Below, in pieces: positions 10,184 to 20,995 of a stretch of 64,000 nt of DNA (position 1 is the stretch's first letter; each line of letters begins with the position of its first letter). The DNA lies in NCBI GenBank assembly GCA_938034445.1, contig CALHLD010000007.1, forward strand, positions 17,598-81,597, given 5' to 3'. The DNA is from an uncultured archaeon (GTDB lineage Archaea; Thermoproteota; Nitrososphaeria; JACIWG01). A model generated the notes under the pieces. The model ran no database searches. It was given only the letters and a program-made list of their open reading frames with translations, and had not been told where the DNA came from. The position numbers and the translations under genes are program-made.

Positions 10184-11533
10184 TTGTCCACTAAAAAGCA
10201 TGTGGTTGTTGTTGGTGCAGGTCCCGCGGGAATATTTACTGCACTTGAACTTTCAAAAAATAGTTCAGTTAAAGTTACAATCGTTGATAAGGGTAAAGAC
10301 TTGGATAAAAGGTTAAAGTCCTCAGCTAACGGTATCTACTGTGGTTGGGGTGGTGCCGGCGCTTTCAGTGACGGGAAACTTAATTTTTCAACAGAAACAG
10401 GAGGTTGGCTGACAGATTATGTTGAAGAAAAGGAACTATCTAAAATTATTGAAAAAGTGGATAATATTTTCTTAAAATATGGTGCTCCTGAAAAAGTTTA
10501 TGGTGTGGATGAAGACAGGATACTTAAAATAATGAGAGATGCTGCTAAAGCTGATTTTAGACTTATCCCAAGCAAGTTACGCCATCTTGGCACAGACCTT
10601 TGCCATAGGATTCTCCAGAACATTAGAGCTGAGCTAGAAAATAATGTGAATATTATGATGGAAACTGAAGTTAAAAATGTTCTTGTAGAAAATGGGTGTG
10701 CCAAAGGTGTTTTAACAGTCGACGATAAAAGAATTGATGCCGATTTTGTTGTAATTGCTCCTGGAAGAAGTGGAGCCGACTGGCTTAAGAGAGAGGCTGA
10801 AAGACTTGGATTAAGTTCGAGTGTTAATCCTGTCGACTTAGGTGTTAGAGTTGAAGTTCCAGCTGAAGTTCTGGAACCCTTAACCTCAGTCTTATATGAG
10901 CCAAAGCTTATATATTACTCAAAGTCGTTTGACGATAAAGTTAGAACATTCTGTGTTAACCCATACGGTTATGTTGTGGAAGAAAAGATAAACGATCTTA
11001 TAACAGTAAACGGCCATAGTTATCAAACAAAGAAGTCTGAGAACACGAACTTTGCAGTTCTTGTTAGTACACAGTTTACTGAACCATTCAGAGACCCAAT
11101 AGCCTACGGAAAATATATTGCAAAGTTAGCGAATCTCTTAGTCAATGGTGTAATGATACAACGTTTAGGTGATCTTGAGATCGGAAGAAGGTCAACTGAA
11201 GAACGTATTTCAAGAAGCATCGTAACACCCACCTTAAAAACCGCCCGTCCTGGAGATCTAAGTTTTGTTTTACCAGGTAGATACTTGACTGATATAAGAG
11301 AAATGTTAAAGGCGCTTGATAAGCTTGCGCCAGGCGTGTACTCTAATCATACTCTTCTCTATGGTATTGAAGTAAAATTTTACTCTTCAAGACTTAAACT
11401 CTCTAATTGTCTAGAAACTGAGGTTAAAAATCTTTTTACTATAGGCGATGGTGCGGGTGTATCAAGGGGGCTTGTTCAAGCCGCTGCCTCAGGATTGATT
11501 GTTGCTAACGAAATCCAGAAGAGGGTAGGATAG
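10184..11533 (+). CDS. NAD(P)/FAD-dependent dehydrogenase
   Basis: VVVVGAGPAGIFTALELS Rossmann motif, GGAGAFSDGKLNF, C-terminal FTIGDGAGVSRGLVQAAASG; TTG start. Confidence 0.88.
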   Translation: MSTKKHVVVVGAGPAGIFTALELSKNSSVKVTIVDKGKDLDKRLKSSANGIYCGWGGAGAFSDGKLNFSTETGGWLTDYVEEKELSKIIEKVDNIFLKYGAPEKVYGVDEDRILKIMRDAAKADFRLIPSKLRHLGTDLCHRILQNIRAELENNVNIMMETEVKNVLVENGCAKGVLTVDDKRIDADFVVIAPGRSGADWLKREAERLGLSSSVNPVDLGVRVEVPAEVLEPLTSVLYEPKLIYYSKSFDDKVRTFCVNPYGYVVEEKINDLITVNGHSYQTKKSENTNFAVLVSTQFTEPFRDPIAYGKYIAKLANLLVNGVMIQRLGDLEIGRRSTEERISRSIVTPTLKTARPGDLSFVLPGRYLTDIREMLKALDKLAPGVYSNHTLLYGIEVKFYSSRLKLSNCLETEVKNLFTIGDGAGVSRGLVQAAASGLIVANEIQKRVG

Positions 11534-11602
11534 AAAAAGGCTTATGAATTGGCTATTTTAAAAAAGTTTATTAAATGATAATCTTTTACTAGACTTGATA
11601 AT

Positions 11603-12103
11603 TTGAGCGACGATTTCGATATATGGTTTAATAGGCGGAAAAAGTATTTTGAAGACTTTTTTAAAGCAATTGATAAAATTTTTGATGAAACATATAACCA
11701 ACATGAGCCAGACGATACTGATGAAGATTTAAAAAATCCTCCCGAAATTGGGCCGCTCTTTTATGGCTACAGTATTACTATTGGCCCTGACGGTAACCCT
11801 GTTATCAAGGAATTTGGGAATTTGAATTCTAGGAGAAGGATTAGTGGAATTAAAGAGAGGGAATCTATAGTCGACGTATTCGAGAGAGACGATGATGTAA
11901 GGGTTATAGCCGAGGTTCCAGGTTTTTCAGAAGAAGATATAAAATTGGAGTTAAATGGAAGAATATTATCTATAAAGGTTAAAGTTGGTGATGAAGAAAA
12001 ATATTTTAAAAGTATACAATTACCTTCAAAGGTTGACCCTAGAACATTAAAATCATCTTACAAGAATGGTATTTTGGAAATCTCAATAAAAAAGATGTTA
12101 TAA
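11603..12103 (+). CDS. Hsp20/alpha-crystallin family chaperone
   Basis: C-terminal alpha-crystallin domain (VIAEVPGFSEEDIKLELNGRILSIKV...YKNGILEISI); TTG start. Confidence 0.88.
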   Translation: MSDDFDIWFNRRKKYFEDFFKAIDKIFDETYNQHEPDDTDEDLKNPPEIGPLFYGYSITIGPDGNPVIKEFGNLNSRRRISGIKERESIVDVFERDDDVRVIAEVPGFSEEDIKLELNGRILSIKVKVGDEEKYFKSIQLPSKVDPRTLKSSYKNGILEISIKKML

Positions 12104-12108
12104 AAATT

Positions 12109-12537
12109 TTATATCATCTTGTATAGAATTTTATACGCTTCTTCTGGATCATCTGCTGAGGCTACAGCCTTTTCGAAGGGGCATACGTCTGTCCCACTCT
12201 TGTTCATAATAGCTTTAACTGTTTCATCATATAATATGCTTATACTATGTTTTGAAGCCAGATCTAAAGCTCCTTCACTTATAACTTTCGCATATATTGA
12301 CTTGACTCCAGCCTTCAGTGAGACAAGTACTACCGCTTTTCCAACAACCTTGTCTGCGAGTGCGGATCCGACAAAATTCTCTCCATAGCTTTTAACAGCA
12401 TCCAATATTCCTTTTATTCCACTTTCAAAGCTTTCATAGAGTATTTTCCCATTTTTTACTATTACAAATGATAGATTGTTTTTGAGTAAATGTTCTCTGG
12501 CTATCCAAAGGTCGTTTGACAAGATATCACATATCAT
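12109..12537 (-). CDS. DUF1893-family protein
   Basis: SFVIVKNGKILYES...GSALADKVVGKAVVLVSLKAGVKSIYAKVISEGALDLASKHSI. Confidence 0.75.
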   Translation of the reverse strand: MICDILSNDLWIAREHLLKNNLSFVIVKNGKILYESFESGIKGILDAVKSYGENFVGSALADKVVGKAVVLVSLKAGVKSIYAKVISEGALDLASKHSISILYDETVKAIMNKSGTDVCPFEKAVASADDPEEAYKILYKMI

Positions 12538-12615
12538 CTACTTTTTTATGTAATTTTAAACTTTTTAAACCGTTTTAGATGGAAGCTATGACGATGTAAT
12601 ACGGACCTGTATCCT

Positions 12616-13164
12616 TTGTTCTTCACTTTAGGGACTGTCTTCTTAGCTGAGTTTGGGGATAAAACACAACTCTGCACTCTCGCTTTATATATGAGGTATA
12701 AAAGTTTCTTTCCAATAATATTGGGTGCAATTTTAGGTTTTCTACTTGTAGACTCGATAGCTGTAGTTTTAGGCTTATTTTTAACGTCAATAATTCCTCT
12801 TACCCTAGTTAGAATTTTTGCTGGTATTGTCTTTATAATTTTTGGAATATACTTTTATATTAAAAGAGATGAAGAATATTGTCCAAACAGTAGTCAAAAA
12901 TCTCCTTTTCTTGCATCGTTTACACTAATTTCTACAACGGAAATGGGTGACAAAACTCAACTTATGGTTATTGCTCTTGCAGCAGCTTTCAATAACCCTA
13001 TTCAAGTTATTTCGGGGGCAATGATTGCTTTAGTGAGCATATCCTTAATAACCTTACTCTTAGGCCGTAAGCTTTTGGAAAATTTTCCTATTAGAAAAAT
13101 CAAGTTAATTGTACCAATTATTTTTATAATGGTAGGTGTTTTACAAATCATGTTTAACGAATGA
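12616..13164 (+). CDS. TMEM165/GDT1 family membrane transporter
   Basis: Duplicated E-x-G-D-K-T-Q motifs (LAEFGDKTQL and TTEMGDKTQL) with six hydrophobic segments. Confidence 0.9.
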   Translation: MFFTLGTVFLAEFGDKTQLCTLALYMRYKSFFPIILGAILGFLLVDSIAVVLGLFLTSIIPLTLVRIFAGIVFIIFGIYFYIKRDEEYCPNSSQKSPFLASFTLISTTEMGDKTQLMVIALAAAFNNPIQVISGAMIALVSISLITLLLGRKLLENFPIRKIKLIVPIIFIMVGVLQIMFNE

Positions 13165-13242
13165 GAAGATTTCATTTGTTGTGTAAAAAGATTTTTATTT
13201 ATGGTGCATAAAATAGTGTCTGAATAATATGTTTGGTGCATA

Positions 13243-14367
13243 ATGGATTTGAAGAAAACTGGTGTAGCCTATTTACCCCTTCATGGTGGAAGATGTCCTC
13301 CTTGGCTATTCAGGAAAATGGTTAGACTTTCAAAGGCTATTTGTGAAATAATATTGCAGGATTTTGGGCGAAGAGAGCTTCTTAAGCGCCTCTCTAACCC
13401 ATTCTTTTTCCAGTCTTTTGGTTGTGCTGTAGGATTTGATTATCATAGTTCAGGTTTAACAACTACATTAACTGGAGCATTGAAGGAGGCTTTAAGCCTT
13501 GAAGAACATGGTGTTGTTGTATGCGGTGGAAAGGGTAAAGCTTCAAGGTTAACTCTTGATGAAATCGAAAAATATGGTTCAAAATTTTCTTTTTCTAGTA
13601 AAAAGATAGATGATCTAAAATATTGTAGTAGGATTGTAGCGAAGGTAGATACTTCCGCAATACAGTCAGGCTATAATCTTTATCACCATGCTTTCTTTAT
13701 TTCAGAAGATGGTTGCTGGTCTGTAGTACAACAGGGTATGAACCCTGAAAATAGGTTTGCGAGAAGATACCATTGGCTTTCTGAAAAGGTTCAAAGTTTT
13801 GTTTTGGAACCACATAGCGGTCTTTTCGGCGAAAAAATAGAGGATATCGTCTTAAATCTAACATCTTATAAAAGTGTTGACGCTCAGAAGGTTATAGTTG
13901 ACGTTTCCAAAGAAGGGCCTTTAAAGGTTAGGAGTATGGTTAGCGAATTAAATGATAAATTGAATATAACTTTAATGGATTGGATATTTCCAGGTCAAAA
14001 GAAAATGGCCTTTAAGAATCTTGTAATGCCCGTTAGTGTAGACTGGAACGCGGTTAGGAGACTTTACGAATTTCAGCCAAAAAATTTTGAAGAAGTTTTA
14101 ATGACATATGGTGTTGGCCCAAATACCGTTCGCGCTTTAGCCCTAATATCTAATCTAATATATGGTGCTGAAATTGACTGGGAGGATCCAATAAAATACA
14201 GTTTCTGTGTTGGAGGAAAGGATGGTGTACCATATCCAGTTGACAAAAAAGCTTATGAAGAATCAATAAAGTTTCTAAAAGATGTAGTAGAGGGTTCTGA
14301 AATTGGCTTAGACGATAGAAAAAATGCATTAAAAAGGCTGAACATTATCTTACAAAAAACATTTTAA
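13243..14367 (+). CDS. DUF763 family protein
   Basis: TGVAYLPLHGGRCPPWLF N-terminus and GVGPNTVRALALISNLIYG helix-hairpin-helix-like segment. Confidence 0.88.
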   Translation: MDLKKTGVAYLPLHGGRCPPWLFRKMVRLSKAICEIILQDFGRRELLKRLSNPFFFQSFGCAVGFDYHSSGLTTTLTGALKEALSLEEHGVVVCGGKGKASRLTLDEIEKYGSKFSFSSKKIDDLKYCSRIVAKVDTSAIQSGYNLYHHAFFISEDGCWSVVQQGMNPENRFARRYHWLSEKVQSFVLEPHSGLFGEKIEDIVLNLTSYKSVDAQKVIVDVSKEGPLKVRSMVSELNDKLNITLMDWIFPGQKKMAFKNLVMPVSVDWNAVRRLYEFQPKNFEEVLMTYGVGPNTVRALALISNLIYGAEIDWEDPIKYSFCVGGKDGVPYPVDKKAYEESIKFLKDVVEGSEIGLDDRKNALKRLNIILQKTF

Positions 14368-14373
14368 AACAAA

Positions 14374-15342
14374 ATGGTGTACCAAAATACTATGGAAGAA
14401 GTATACGATGTCATAATAGTTGGTGCAGGTATTTCAGGTCTTACAGCTGGAATATATGCCTGCCGCAGGAAGATGAACACTCTTATTATATCGAAGGATA
14501 TTGGAGGACAAGCCTTAATCGCTAAAGAAATAGAAAACTATCCTGGTGTCGAAAGGACTAGTGGTGCAGAAATTGTTCAAAAAGTTTATGAGCAAGCTTT
14601 AAACTTCGGAGCACAAATCATTCAAGACGAAGTAGTCTCTGTAGAAAAGTTGGGTGAAGGAAATTTTAGGGTAAAAACATTAAAGGGCGAATATGTTTCA
14701 CGTTCGATCATAATTGCCGCTGGAAAACTTCCAAAAGACCTTAAAGTTCCTGGAGAAGAAAGGTTTAAGGGTGGTGGCGTATCCTATTGCGCCACATGTG
14801 ATGCACCCCTCTTTAAAAATAAGAATGTTATAGTAGTGGGCGAGGGTAATATTGCCCTTGATGCTTCACTACTTCTGACAAAATATGCTAAAGAAGTGAA
14901 CTTGATAACAAAAAGAAACTCTCTTTCTGGCGATAAAGAGCTTATTGAAATGGTTTTAAACGCTCCAAACATTAAAGTCTTATATGAAACTTCTGTTAAA
15001 GAAATTATTGGAACATTTAAGGTAGAAAAGGTTTTGGTGGAAACTTTAGGAAAGGGAATGTATGAACTTCAAGTTGATGGTGTGTTTGTGGAATTGGGGT
15101 ATGAAGTTAATATAGAGCCCTTTAAAAATCTGGTGTCCTTCGATGATAGGAAACAGATAATTGTCAACAATAAAAATGAGACAAAAACGTCGGGTGTTTT
15201 TGCATGCGGTGACATAACAGATACACCCTATAAACAGCTTGTAATATCGGCTGCAGAGGGGGCTAAAGCAGCTCTTTCAGCATACGAGTATGTTCAAAGG
15301 CTGTCGGGAAAATATGCTGTAACAATAGACTGGCATAAGTAA
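14374..15342 (+). CDS. trxB: Thioredoxin reductase-like FAD/NAD(P) oxidoreductase
   Basis: IIVGAGISGLTAGIYACRR, GVSYCATCDAPLFKNK (CxxC redox pair), FACGDITDTPYKQLVISAAEGAKAALSAY. Confidence 0.92.
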   Translation: MVYQNTMEEVYDVIIVGAGISGLTAGIYACRRKMNTLIISKDIGGQALIAKEIENYPGVERTSGAEIVQKVYEQALNFGAQIIQDEVVSVEKLGEGNFRVKTLKGEYVSRSIIIAAGKLPKDLKVPGEERFKGGGVSYCATCDAPLFKNKNVIVVGEGNIALDASLLLTKYAKEVNLITKRNSLSGDKELIEMVLNAPNIKVLYETSVKEIIGTFKVEKVLVETLGKGMYELQVDGVFVELGYEVNIEPFKNLVSFDDRKQIIVNNKNETKTSGVFACGDITDTPYKQLVISAAEGAKAALSAYEYVQRLSGKYAVTIDWHK

Positions 15343-15360
15343 GCTATGCTACAATCGATT

Positions 15361-16680
15361 TCAAGATGTTAGGAGCCACTTCCATAATGGTGTACATTTT
15401 ATATTTTTATCATCTATTTTCAAATCTCCCTCATAGTCCCATGTCACAATCGACAGATTATTGCATTTTAATTCTTCAGAAGCTTTAACTAAGGCTCTTA
15501 TCTCTCTCCTATCAATATCATCTTTTCCATACGCGTAGAATACTTGAATAAGTTCTTTTACGATTAATCCGTCCCTTACAACAAAATCTACTTCCATTCC
15601 ATCTCTTTTTCCATACTCTTTCCAATAGGAAATGTTATCTTTACCGACCCTTCTTAAAAGCTCTGTTGCTACACAATTCTCCATCAGTCTACCAATACTT
15701 TTTAAAGAATCTGGAAATAGTACTCTAGCTATACCATTGTCTACCACATACAATTTTTTCGGATACTGTAATTTTTTCTTGATCGAATAGGAATAGATTT
15801 CGAAGGGGAAAAGAAAGAAGACTTCTTCTGAACATTTTAGAAAGTTTATTAAGGTTGCTTTACCACATTTTAAACCTAAACTTTTTAAGAAATTATAGAT
15901 TTTGGAAACACTTACTTGTTTAGTGAAGCATGATACAGCATATCTTAGAAACGTGTCTAGTATGATTGGATCGAGCCTGTACCTTTCTACAAGATCCTTG
16001 TAAAAAATTGTTTCATAGTATGTTTTAAGTATCATCTCCTTTAGCTCATAATCTTCCGTCAAAACAACTTTAGGATATCCCCCAAATCTGATAAATTCTT
16101 CAACAAACTTAAGAACCTTCCCCCTCTCCTCTAAATATCCCAAAATGGTGACATCTTCTAAAACAACCTTTTTTGCTTTCAAAAATTCTCTAAAATTGAA
16201 TGGGAAGACCGTAAAATCTATACATCTCCCCCTTAACGCCGTAGCTATCTCTTTACTGGAGAGTTTAGACGACGATCCTGATATAAAAATTCTAAATTTT
16301 CCTGTATCATAAATTCTCCTTAACCATTTATCCCAATCTGCAACATTTTGAATTTCGTCAAGTAAAAGGTATATGGGCGATTGCTCTTCAGAAGAAAAAA
16401 TTTGATAAAAAATTTTCATCATATCCTCCAAATTATTTGCATCAAGTCTTCTCAACCTCTCATGCTCAAAATTTACATATAAAATATTATCTTTTGGAAT
16501 ATTTTTTAGAATTTCATTAATTAACTGAAACATTCTAAAAGTTTTTCCAGCCTATCTTGGCCAAATAATTGCAACTATCATTGTAGGATCTAATGGAATC
16601 TTTAACTCTCTTTCCACAAGTTCAGGTAATCTTTTAATCTTCCATTCTGAAAGAACTATCTTAAAGTCCTCTTCTCTCAT
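15361..16680 (-). pseudogene. AAA ATPase with DUF4143-type C-terminus, interrupted by an in-frame TAG in Walker A
   Basis: ORF track gives 15361..16533; the same frame continues upstream to ATG at 16680: MREEDFKIVLSEWKIKRLPELVERELKIPLDPTMIVAIIWPR*AGKTFRMFQL. TAG lies at 16552..16554. Downstream Walker B (LLLDEIQNV), ISGSSSKL and the DUF4143-like region are intact. Confidence 0.85.
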
Positions 16681-16816
16681 AAATTGTACTGTAATAAAAC
16701 AGTTTAATAAATATTTTGTTCTCCATTAGAACGATTTTAAAAAATTATTTGTGGGTCAACCATCCCCTATAATGTTTTTTTAAAATTTATTACCTTAGCT
16801 ACGGTAAGGTGATAAT

Positions 16817-18118
16817 ATGACTGGATTATACGAGTTTATAGAAGACTTGTGGATTGCTGATTCACATGAGCACACTGTTCAAGAGGTTGAACGTGTCTCT
16901 TCAGAGGCGGATCCTCTTCAAATTCTCTTATCACAGTATGCGTCTTCAGACCTGATATCTTCTGGTCTTACGTTAGAAGACTATGTGCGAGCTCTCAACC
17001 TAAATATTCCTTTGAAGGAACGTTGGAGGATCATAGAACCATTTTGGGCTAAGGCAAAGAATACAACATATTTTGAGGTTATTAAAGTAGCTTTGAATGA
17101 CTTGTATGGCATAAGTGAGTTGGACGAAAACAGTATTGAAATGTTGTCTGATAAGATGAAGTCTTTAAACAAGGTCGGCTTCTACAGATTTGTTTTAAAA
17201 GATAAGGCTAAAATTAGGGTTTCAATATATGATGGCATAGCTGATCTAGTTGATGTAGATAGAGAATTTTTTGCACCCGTAGTTAGGCTTGAAGACTTTA
17301 TTCTTATAAGAAGTAGGGAGGATGTGAGGAGGTTAAGTGAGTCCATTAAAATTCCAATTCACTCGTTAAAGGGTCTTGAAAGTGCTTTGGAGTCTAAAGT
17401 CCAATCAATCTTAAACAAGATAGTGGGGTTTAAAATAGCTTTAGCTTACAGAAGAGACATACATTTTGAAAAGACAACATTTAATGAAGCGGAAAAGGTT
17501 TTTAATAAAATATTGGGTTCAGAAAGGACCTTTATCAGATACACGAGCTCAGAGGGGATAAGGTTGACTGTATCTGATGAAGTTTCTGTAGAAGAAGCTC
17601 GTCCACTACAAAATTATATGGTTCACAGGATTCTTGAAATGGCAAGCAAATATAGGCTACCTGTACAGGTTCATACAGGTTTGCATGAGGGTAACCTTAA
17701 CTTAGTAAGCAACTCTAACCCACTAAATCTTGCAAACCTTTTTATGGAATACTATGATGTAAAATTTGATGTATTTCATGGAGCATACCCGTATGTTCGC
17801 GAGCTTGCTGTCCTAGCAAAAAACTTTCCAAACGTTTATGTAGACCTTTGCTGGCTTCACGCTGTATCCTCTTCCTCTGCAAGGTATGCTTTAAACGAAT
17901 TATTGGATATGGTTCCCGCAAACAAGATTATCGGCTTCGGTGGAGACTATAAGCATGTGGAGGGAGTCTACGGCCACTCTAAGCTGGCTAGAAGGAATGT
18001 TGCTGAAGTATTGCAGGAGAAGGTTGATAGGGGAAGGTTTAGTTTGGAGGAGGCTAAAGGTATTGCAAAAATGCTATTGTATGATAACCTGCTAGAAGTC
18101 TTTAAATTAGATTTTTAA
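16817..18118 (+). CDS. Amidohydrolase family protein
   Basis: DLWIADSHEHTV, VQVHTGLHEGN, FDVFHGAYPY, NVYVDLCWLH, IIGFGGDYKHVE. Confidence 0.75.
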   Translation: MTGLYEFIEDLWIADSHEHTVQEVERVSSEADPLQILLSQYASSDLISSGLTLEDYVRALNLNIPLKERWRIIEPFWAKAKNTTYFEVIKVALNDLYGISELDENSIEMLSDKMKSLNKVGFYRFVLKDKAKIRVSIYDGIADLVDVDREFFAPVVRLEDFILIRSREDVRRLSESIKIPIHSLKGLESALESKVQSILNKIVGFKIALAYRRDIHFEKTTFNEAEKVFNKILGSERTFIRYTSSEGIRLTVSDEVSVEEARPLQNYMVHRILEMASKYRLPVQVHTGLHEGNLNLVSNSNPLNLANLFMEYYDVKFDVFHGAYPYVRELAVLAKNFPNVYVDLCWLHAVSSSSARYALNELLDMVPANKIIGFGGDYKHVEGVYGHSKLARRNVAEVLQEKVDRGRFSLEEAKGIAKMLLYDNLLEVFKLDF

Positions 18119-18184
18119 AACTGTCTCTTATTCTAAAATCGAAAAGTATTAGTTTAACCATATAGAAATATTATGTGATAATAG

Positions 18185-19243
18185 TTGAGGGAGGCAACTC
18201 TATATAGGAGGATTGAAGGTGATAGGATACAGTGTTTAGCCTGTCCAAGGTACTGTAAACTTTCTGAAGGTCAGGTTGGATTTTGTGGTGTTAGAAAGAA
18301 TTTTGGAGGAAGGCTTATTCTTCTAGTCTATGGTAAGCCTATTGCTGTACACATGGATCCTATAGAGAAGAAGCCTTTCTCACATTATATGCCCGGATCT
18401 CAAGTGCTAAGTATAGGTACTGTTGGATGTGATTGGGCTTGCCAATACTGTCAAAATTATGATATAAGTCAAAGGAGGGCCATTGACGGTGTCGACCTTA
18501 TGCCTGAAAGGTTGGTTAAGTTGGCTTTAGAATATGATGCTGACGGTATAGCGTACACATATAATGAGCCAACAATATTTGTAGAATATGCTCATGATAC
18601 AGGTGTTCTTGCTAGAGAAAAGGGTCTATTTAATGTGTTTGTAAGTAATGGCTATGCTTCTCCAGAAAGTGTTAAGCTTATGCTAGATTTTCTTGACGCT
18701 ATAACCGTTGACTTTAAAGGTAATGGTGAAAAAAGGTTTTTGCAAAAGTATGCGATGGTATTGGATCCTGAACCAATATTCCAGACCCTTTTAGAATTGA
18801 AAAAGAATAGGGTTCATATAGAAGTTACTGACCTGATAGTTCCTAAAGTGGGTGATGACATAGAGGCTGCAAAAAGGCTTTGTAAATGGATATTAGATAA
18901 TCTTGGAGAAGAAATTCCAATACATTTTCTAAGATTCCATCCTGACTATAGAATGCTAAATCTTCCATCCACTCCACTTGCGACGTTAGAAGCCCATTAT
19001 AGGGTTGCTAAGGATCTAGGATTAAAATATGTGTACTTAGGTAATGTTCCAGGACACCAATACGAGAGCACCTACTGTCCCTCATGCGGTAAGAAGGTTG
19101 TGGGACGATATGGTTTTGATATAACTGAATGGAATCTTGTCGAAGATAATAGGTGCAAATTCTGCGGATACAAGATAAATATTGTAGGTGGATTAAATAA
19201 GAAGGCTTTACATTATTCTAGGTTCTATTCAATAGAACTGTAA
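18185..19243 (+). CDS. amrS: AmmeMemoRadiSam-type radical SAM enzyme
   Basis: [41 protein letters not shown]-terminal zinc ribbon (CPSCGKK...CKFCGYK). Confidence 0.88.
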   Translation: MREATLYRRIEGDRIQCLACPRYCKLSEGQVGFCGVRKNFGGRLILLVYGKPIAVHMDPIEKKPFSHYMPGSQVLSIGTVGCDWACQYCQNYDISQRRAIDGVDLMPERLVKLALEYDADGIAYTYNEPTIFVEYAHDTGVLAREKGLFNVFVSNGYASPESVKLMLDFLDAITVDFKGNGEKRFLQKYAMVLDPEPIFQTLLELKKNRVHIEVTDLIVPKVGDDIEAAKRLCKWILDNLGEEIPIHFLRFHPDYRMLNLPSTPLATLEAHYRVAKDLGLKYVYLGNVPGHQYESTYCPSCGKKVVGRYGFDITEWNLVEDNRCKFCGYKINIVGGLNKKALHYSRFYSIEL

Positions 19244-19262
19244 CCTTTCTCCTCCTATTTAT

Positions 19263-20117
19263 CTACATCATATAATTTTGCCATCTTCTTATTTCTTCGT
19301 CAAGTTTTCTCTTTTTCCTCTTCTTTATAGAATACTCTTTTGGGTAGGCGCCTACAGTGTTATATGCTTCTAAAACAAGCTGGTCTGCTTCACCTTCCAC
19401 GAACTTATCCCAGCTATAGTAGTGTACATAATCTTGTGGTTTCACATACTCTATTGTAAACTCATCTAATCTTTCAGGATCAATGCATACGGTGACAATA
19501 TCCAAACTTTTATGGAATGTTAATGGTGCAGTAAAGAGCCTTTGAGGGTCAATCTTATTCTCAACCTTTAAACCATCACTTTTTAACTCGAAAATTTTTT
19601 CTTTAACCTTCCCTATAACATATTCGACAACCGAGTATGCTGCATCGAGAGGATGTATTCTCTTATAAACTTCTTTTGAAATAGAATTGCTATTCAAATG
19701 TATGTGTATTCCTTCACCAGACCATTTTATATAAACTGATTTAGTTATACCCTTGTTTTCTAAAAATTCGTGTATGATTTTTGCTGCTTGAACTGTCTTT
19801 TTCCAGTCCAAGATTTTATTGTCTATGTCCCAGACTGGTTCGGATGCAATTATGTTTGTCAGGTCTTTAACATCATCCTTTTCCTCAATTTTCCTGTAAA
19901 AGTGTATTGTTCCATAGACTGTTCTTATAGGAAAGGTTTCAATATAATTTCTAAGCTTTTTAACATCGTCTAATACAATGGGTTTAAAAGTTTTCCTATC
20001 ATATCTTATAATTTTTGAACCTTCTCCAGTTTCTATTAGAAAAGCACACCATCTACCACTACAGTATTTCACAATCTCGTTAGCCACTTCCTTCTTAGAA
20101 TAATGTTCTCTAATCAT
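19263..20117 (-). CDS. Archaeo-eukaryotic primase (AEP/PriS)-like protein
   Basis: WDIDNK (hhDhD catalytic motif), KWSGEGIHIHLN (sGxGxHhH motif), KIDPQRLFTAPLTFHKSLDIVTVCI (C-terminal AEP motif). Confidence 0.72.
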   Translation of the reverse strand: MIREHYSKKEVANEIVKYCSGRWCAFLIETGEGSKIIRYDRKTFKPIVLDDVKKLRNYIETFPIRTVYGTIHFYRKIEEKDDVKDLTNIIASEPVWDIDNKILDWKKTVQAAKIIHEFLENKGITKSVYIKWSGEGIHIHLNSNSISKEVYKRIHPLDAAYSVVEYVIGKVKEKIFELKSDGLKVENKIDPQRLFTAPLTFHKSLDIVTVCIDPERLDEFTIEYVKPQDYVHYYSWDKFVEGEADQLVLEAYNTVGAYPKEYSIKKRKKRKLDEEIRRWQNYMM

Positions 20118-20118
20118 C

Positions 20119-20934
20119 TCATGTTCTCTTATTGTCGTATTCCATTTCCTCCTCTTGTCTTGCTTTAACGATTTTATTGACTACACTTTTAGGCAACCTT
20201 ATATCTTCCACCCTCATCTCGCTTGCTCCAACTATAGTTAAACCAGTATTAGGCTTGATCTCTATTTCATGCAGCCTTAGGCTGTGGTTTGTCTGCCTCA
20301 TCTTCTCTATCAAAATATATCTTTTCAGTTGCCCATTGCGTATGATTCTACGGAATCTTATTATGCCGTCAGCTATATGTTCAACCCCCCAGCCGAAGGC
20401 ATATGATGTTGTTATAGCATACTGGGATGTTGCAAAGATTGTGAAATCCCACTTTGAAAGCACCTTCTTTACTAGATACGAGTGTCTTCTTGCCATAGCT
20501 GGCTTGTCAAGCCAAAAGGCCGATAGAGAGTCTATAACAAGCCTTGCCCTACCATAGCCAAGATACTTTTTAGCCTCAATAATCTTTCCTACAAGTTCAT
20601 CGATTTCTAAACTTTTTAAACTCCATGGGTCGTCATCTCCCATTAAAGCGTCAGCTAAAACCAGCTTCTTTTCACTTATTGCCTTCTCAAAATCCATGTT
20701 AAACATCTTCGCTTGCGTAATAATAGACTTTCTGCTCTCCTCAGTTGTAACATAAACACACTTGTCCCCCTCCCTTATACCTTCATTAATATAGGTTATG
20801 CAGAGAACTGTTTTACCTGTTCCAGGTTCTCCGGTTAATGCTACAAAAAAGCCTTTAGGGATTCCTCCGTCTAATAGTTCATCTAATTCTTTTATTCCCG
20901 TTGAAAGCCTTTCTATACTATCTGAAGTCATCAT
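20119..20934 (-). CDS. KaiC/RadA-like RecA-superfamily ATPase
   Basis: STGIKELDELLDGGIPKGFFVALTGEPGTGKTVLCITYI (Walker A), VYVTTEES, RLVIDSLSAFW (Walker B). Confidence 0.9.
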   Translation of the reverse strand: MMTSDSIERLSTGIKELDELLDGGIPKGFFVALTGEPGTGKTVLCITYINEGIREGDKCVYVTTEESRKSIITQAKMFNMDFEKAISEKKLVLADALMGDDDPWSLKSLEIDELVGKIIEAKKYLGYGRARLVIDSLSAFWLDKPAMARRHSYLVKKVLSKWDFTIFATSQYAITTSYAFGWGVEHIADGIIRFRRIIRNGQLKRYILIEKMRQTNHSLRLHEIEIKPNTGLTIVGASEMRVEDIRLPKSVVNKIVKARQEEEMEYDNKRT

Positions 20935-20995
20935 AATATTTTTTGCTTAGATGTTAAAAAATTTTTCTAATATTCTATAATAAAAGGTTATTAGC

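Noticed and set aside
16552-16554. TAG as a pyrrolysine codon
   Set aside because: The position is the P-loop, where Arg is expected; no pyl genes are seen in the window and a neighbouring conserved Gly is also mutated, so decay is simpler.
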